From Candidatus Moranbacteria bacterium CG_4_8_14_3_um_filter_41_13 (GTDB lineage: Bacteria; Patescibacteriota; Minisyncoccia; Moranbacterales; UBA1568): DNA of 6,650 bases. Location: assembly GCA_002782305.1 (NCBI GenBank), contig PFHN01000104.1, positions 1-6,650 of the forward strand, given 5' to 3'. Each line of letters begins with the position of its first letter. Position 1 is the first letter of the stretch. The notes below the pieces were generated by a model, which was not told where the DNA came from, ran no database searches, and saw only the letters and a list, made by a program, of their open reading frames with translations. The position numbers and the translations under genes are program-made. Below are positions 6,603-6,650 of this stretch, in pieces.

Positions 6603-6630
6603 ATGATAGCAGGAAATGTACATTTGTCAA
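6603..6630 (-). promoter_or_regulatory. Strong sigma70-type promoter with extended -10, - strand
   Basis: The - strand carries a perfect TTGACA -35 (6630-6625), a 16-bp spacer and a -10 TATCAT (6608-6603, five of six consensus). A TGC before it makes an extended -10 (TGCTATCAT, 6611-6603). This is the best promoter match in the window, and it points at no protein gene, only at the hairpin RNA at 6546-6597. A perfect 12-bp palindrome, AAATGTACATTT (6614-6625), lies in the spacer and touches the -35, so it could be a repressor site. Confidence 0.6.
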
Positions 6631-6631
6631 T

Positions 6632-6650
6632 AGCTTCAAAGAAGCTCCGA
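6632..6650 (+). promoter_or_regulatory. Left part of a second + strand promoter, cut by the window end
   Basis: These 19 bases match 5282-5300, the upstream part of the permease promoter, at 17 positions, including the TTCAAA -35 (6635-6640). By analogy the -10 should fall at about 6658-6663 and a start codon near 6672, both outside the window. The same bases also form an inverted repeat, AGCTTC (6632-6637) and GAAGCT (6641-6646) around AAA. The two -35 boxes of this and the divergent - strand promoter are only 4 bp apart. Confidence 0.5.

Noticed and set aside
6102..6650. Insertion sequence or transposon with terminal repeats around the 136-aa gene
   Set aside because: I saw no transposase, matching terminal inverted repeats or target-site duplication, so only a cassette of unknown mobility is proposed.
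6546..6650. CRISPR array or type III toxin-antitoxin repeat array
   Set aside because: The hairpin occurs once, without regular direct repeats and spacers.

Overview
The window looks like a piece of an uncultivated bacterial genome of the Patescibacteria (Candidate Phyla Radiation) type, with standard stop codons. The reasons are a moderately AT-rich composition, small membrane proteins of unknown function, a very large secreted LCAT-type lipase with beta-helix and Ig-like parts, weak or absent Shine-Dalgarno sequences, and a 136-residue basic protein of a kind I associate with these genomes. That placement is inference; no ribosomal or marker gene is present.

Layout, left to right. Positions 1-94 hold a long hairpin that looks like a two-way terminator (20-60) and an inverted repeat directly before the first gene. 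A four-gene cell-envelope cluster on the + strand follows: a 94-aa three-helix membrane protein (95-379), a 1004-aa secreted lipase/acyltransferase of the LCAT alpha/beta-hydrolase family fused behind a parallel beta-helix (376-3390, start overlapping the previous stop), a 132-aa four-helix membrane protein (3401-3799), and a 476-aa membrane-anchored extracytoplasmic protein (3835-5265). The C-terminal part of that last protein resembles a domain in the lipase and ends in a calcium-loop motif. A separate promoter (5285-5313) then drives an ABC-2 family polysaccharide-export permease (5322-6101), which is visibly richer in G+C than its neighbours. Its ATPase partner is not in the window.

The last 550 bases are the most unusual part. 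A small, very basic protein that may be a BECR/RelE-type RNase (6137-6547) is followed, convergently on the - strand, by what reads as a complete miniature transcription unit. It has a TTGACA -35 box, an extended -10 TGCTATCAT, a structured RNA of about 50 nt, and a hairpin ending in six U residues exactly at the protein's stop codon. Immediately to the right, the window ends in a near copy (17 of 19 bases) of the upstream part of the permease promoter. This suggests that another + strand gene, plausibly the transporter ATPase, starts just outside, and that the protein-plus-RNA cassette sits between two export genes. The pairing of a nuclease-like protein with a convergent small RNA is the best candidate for an undescribed system here; its function is a hypothesis.
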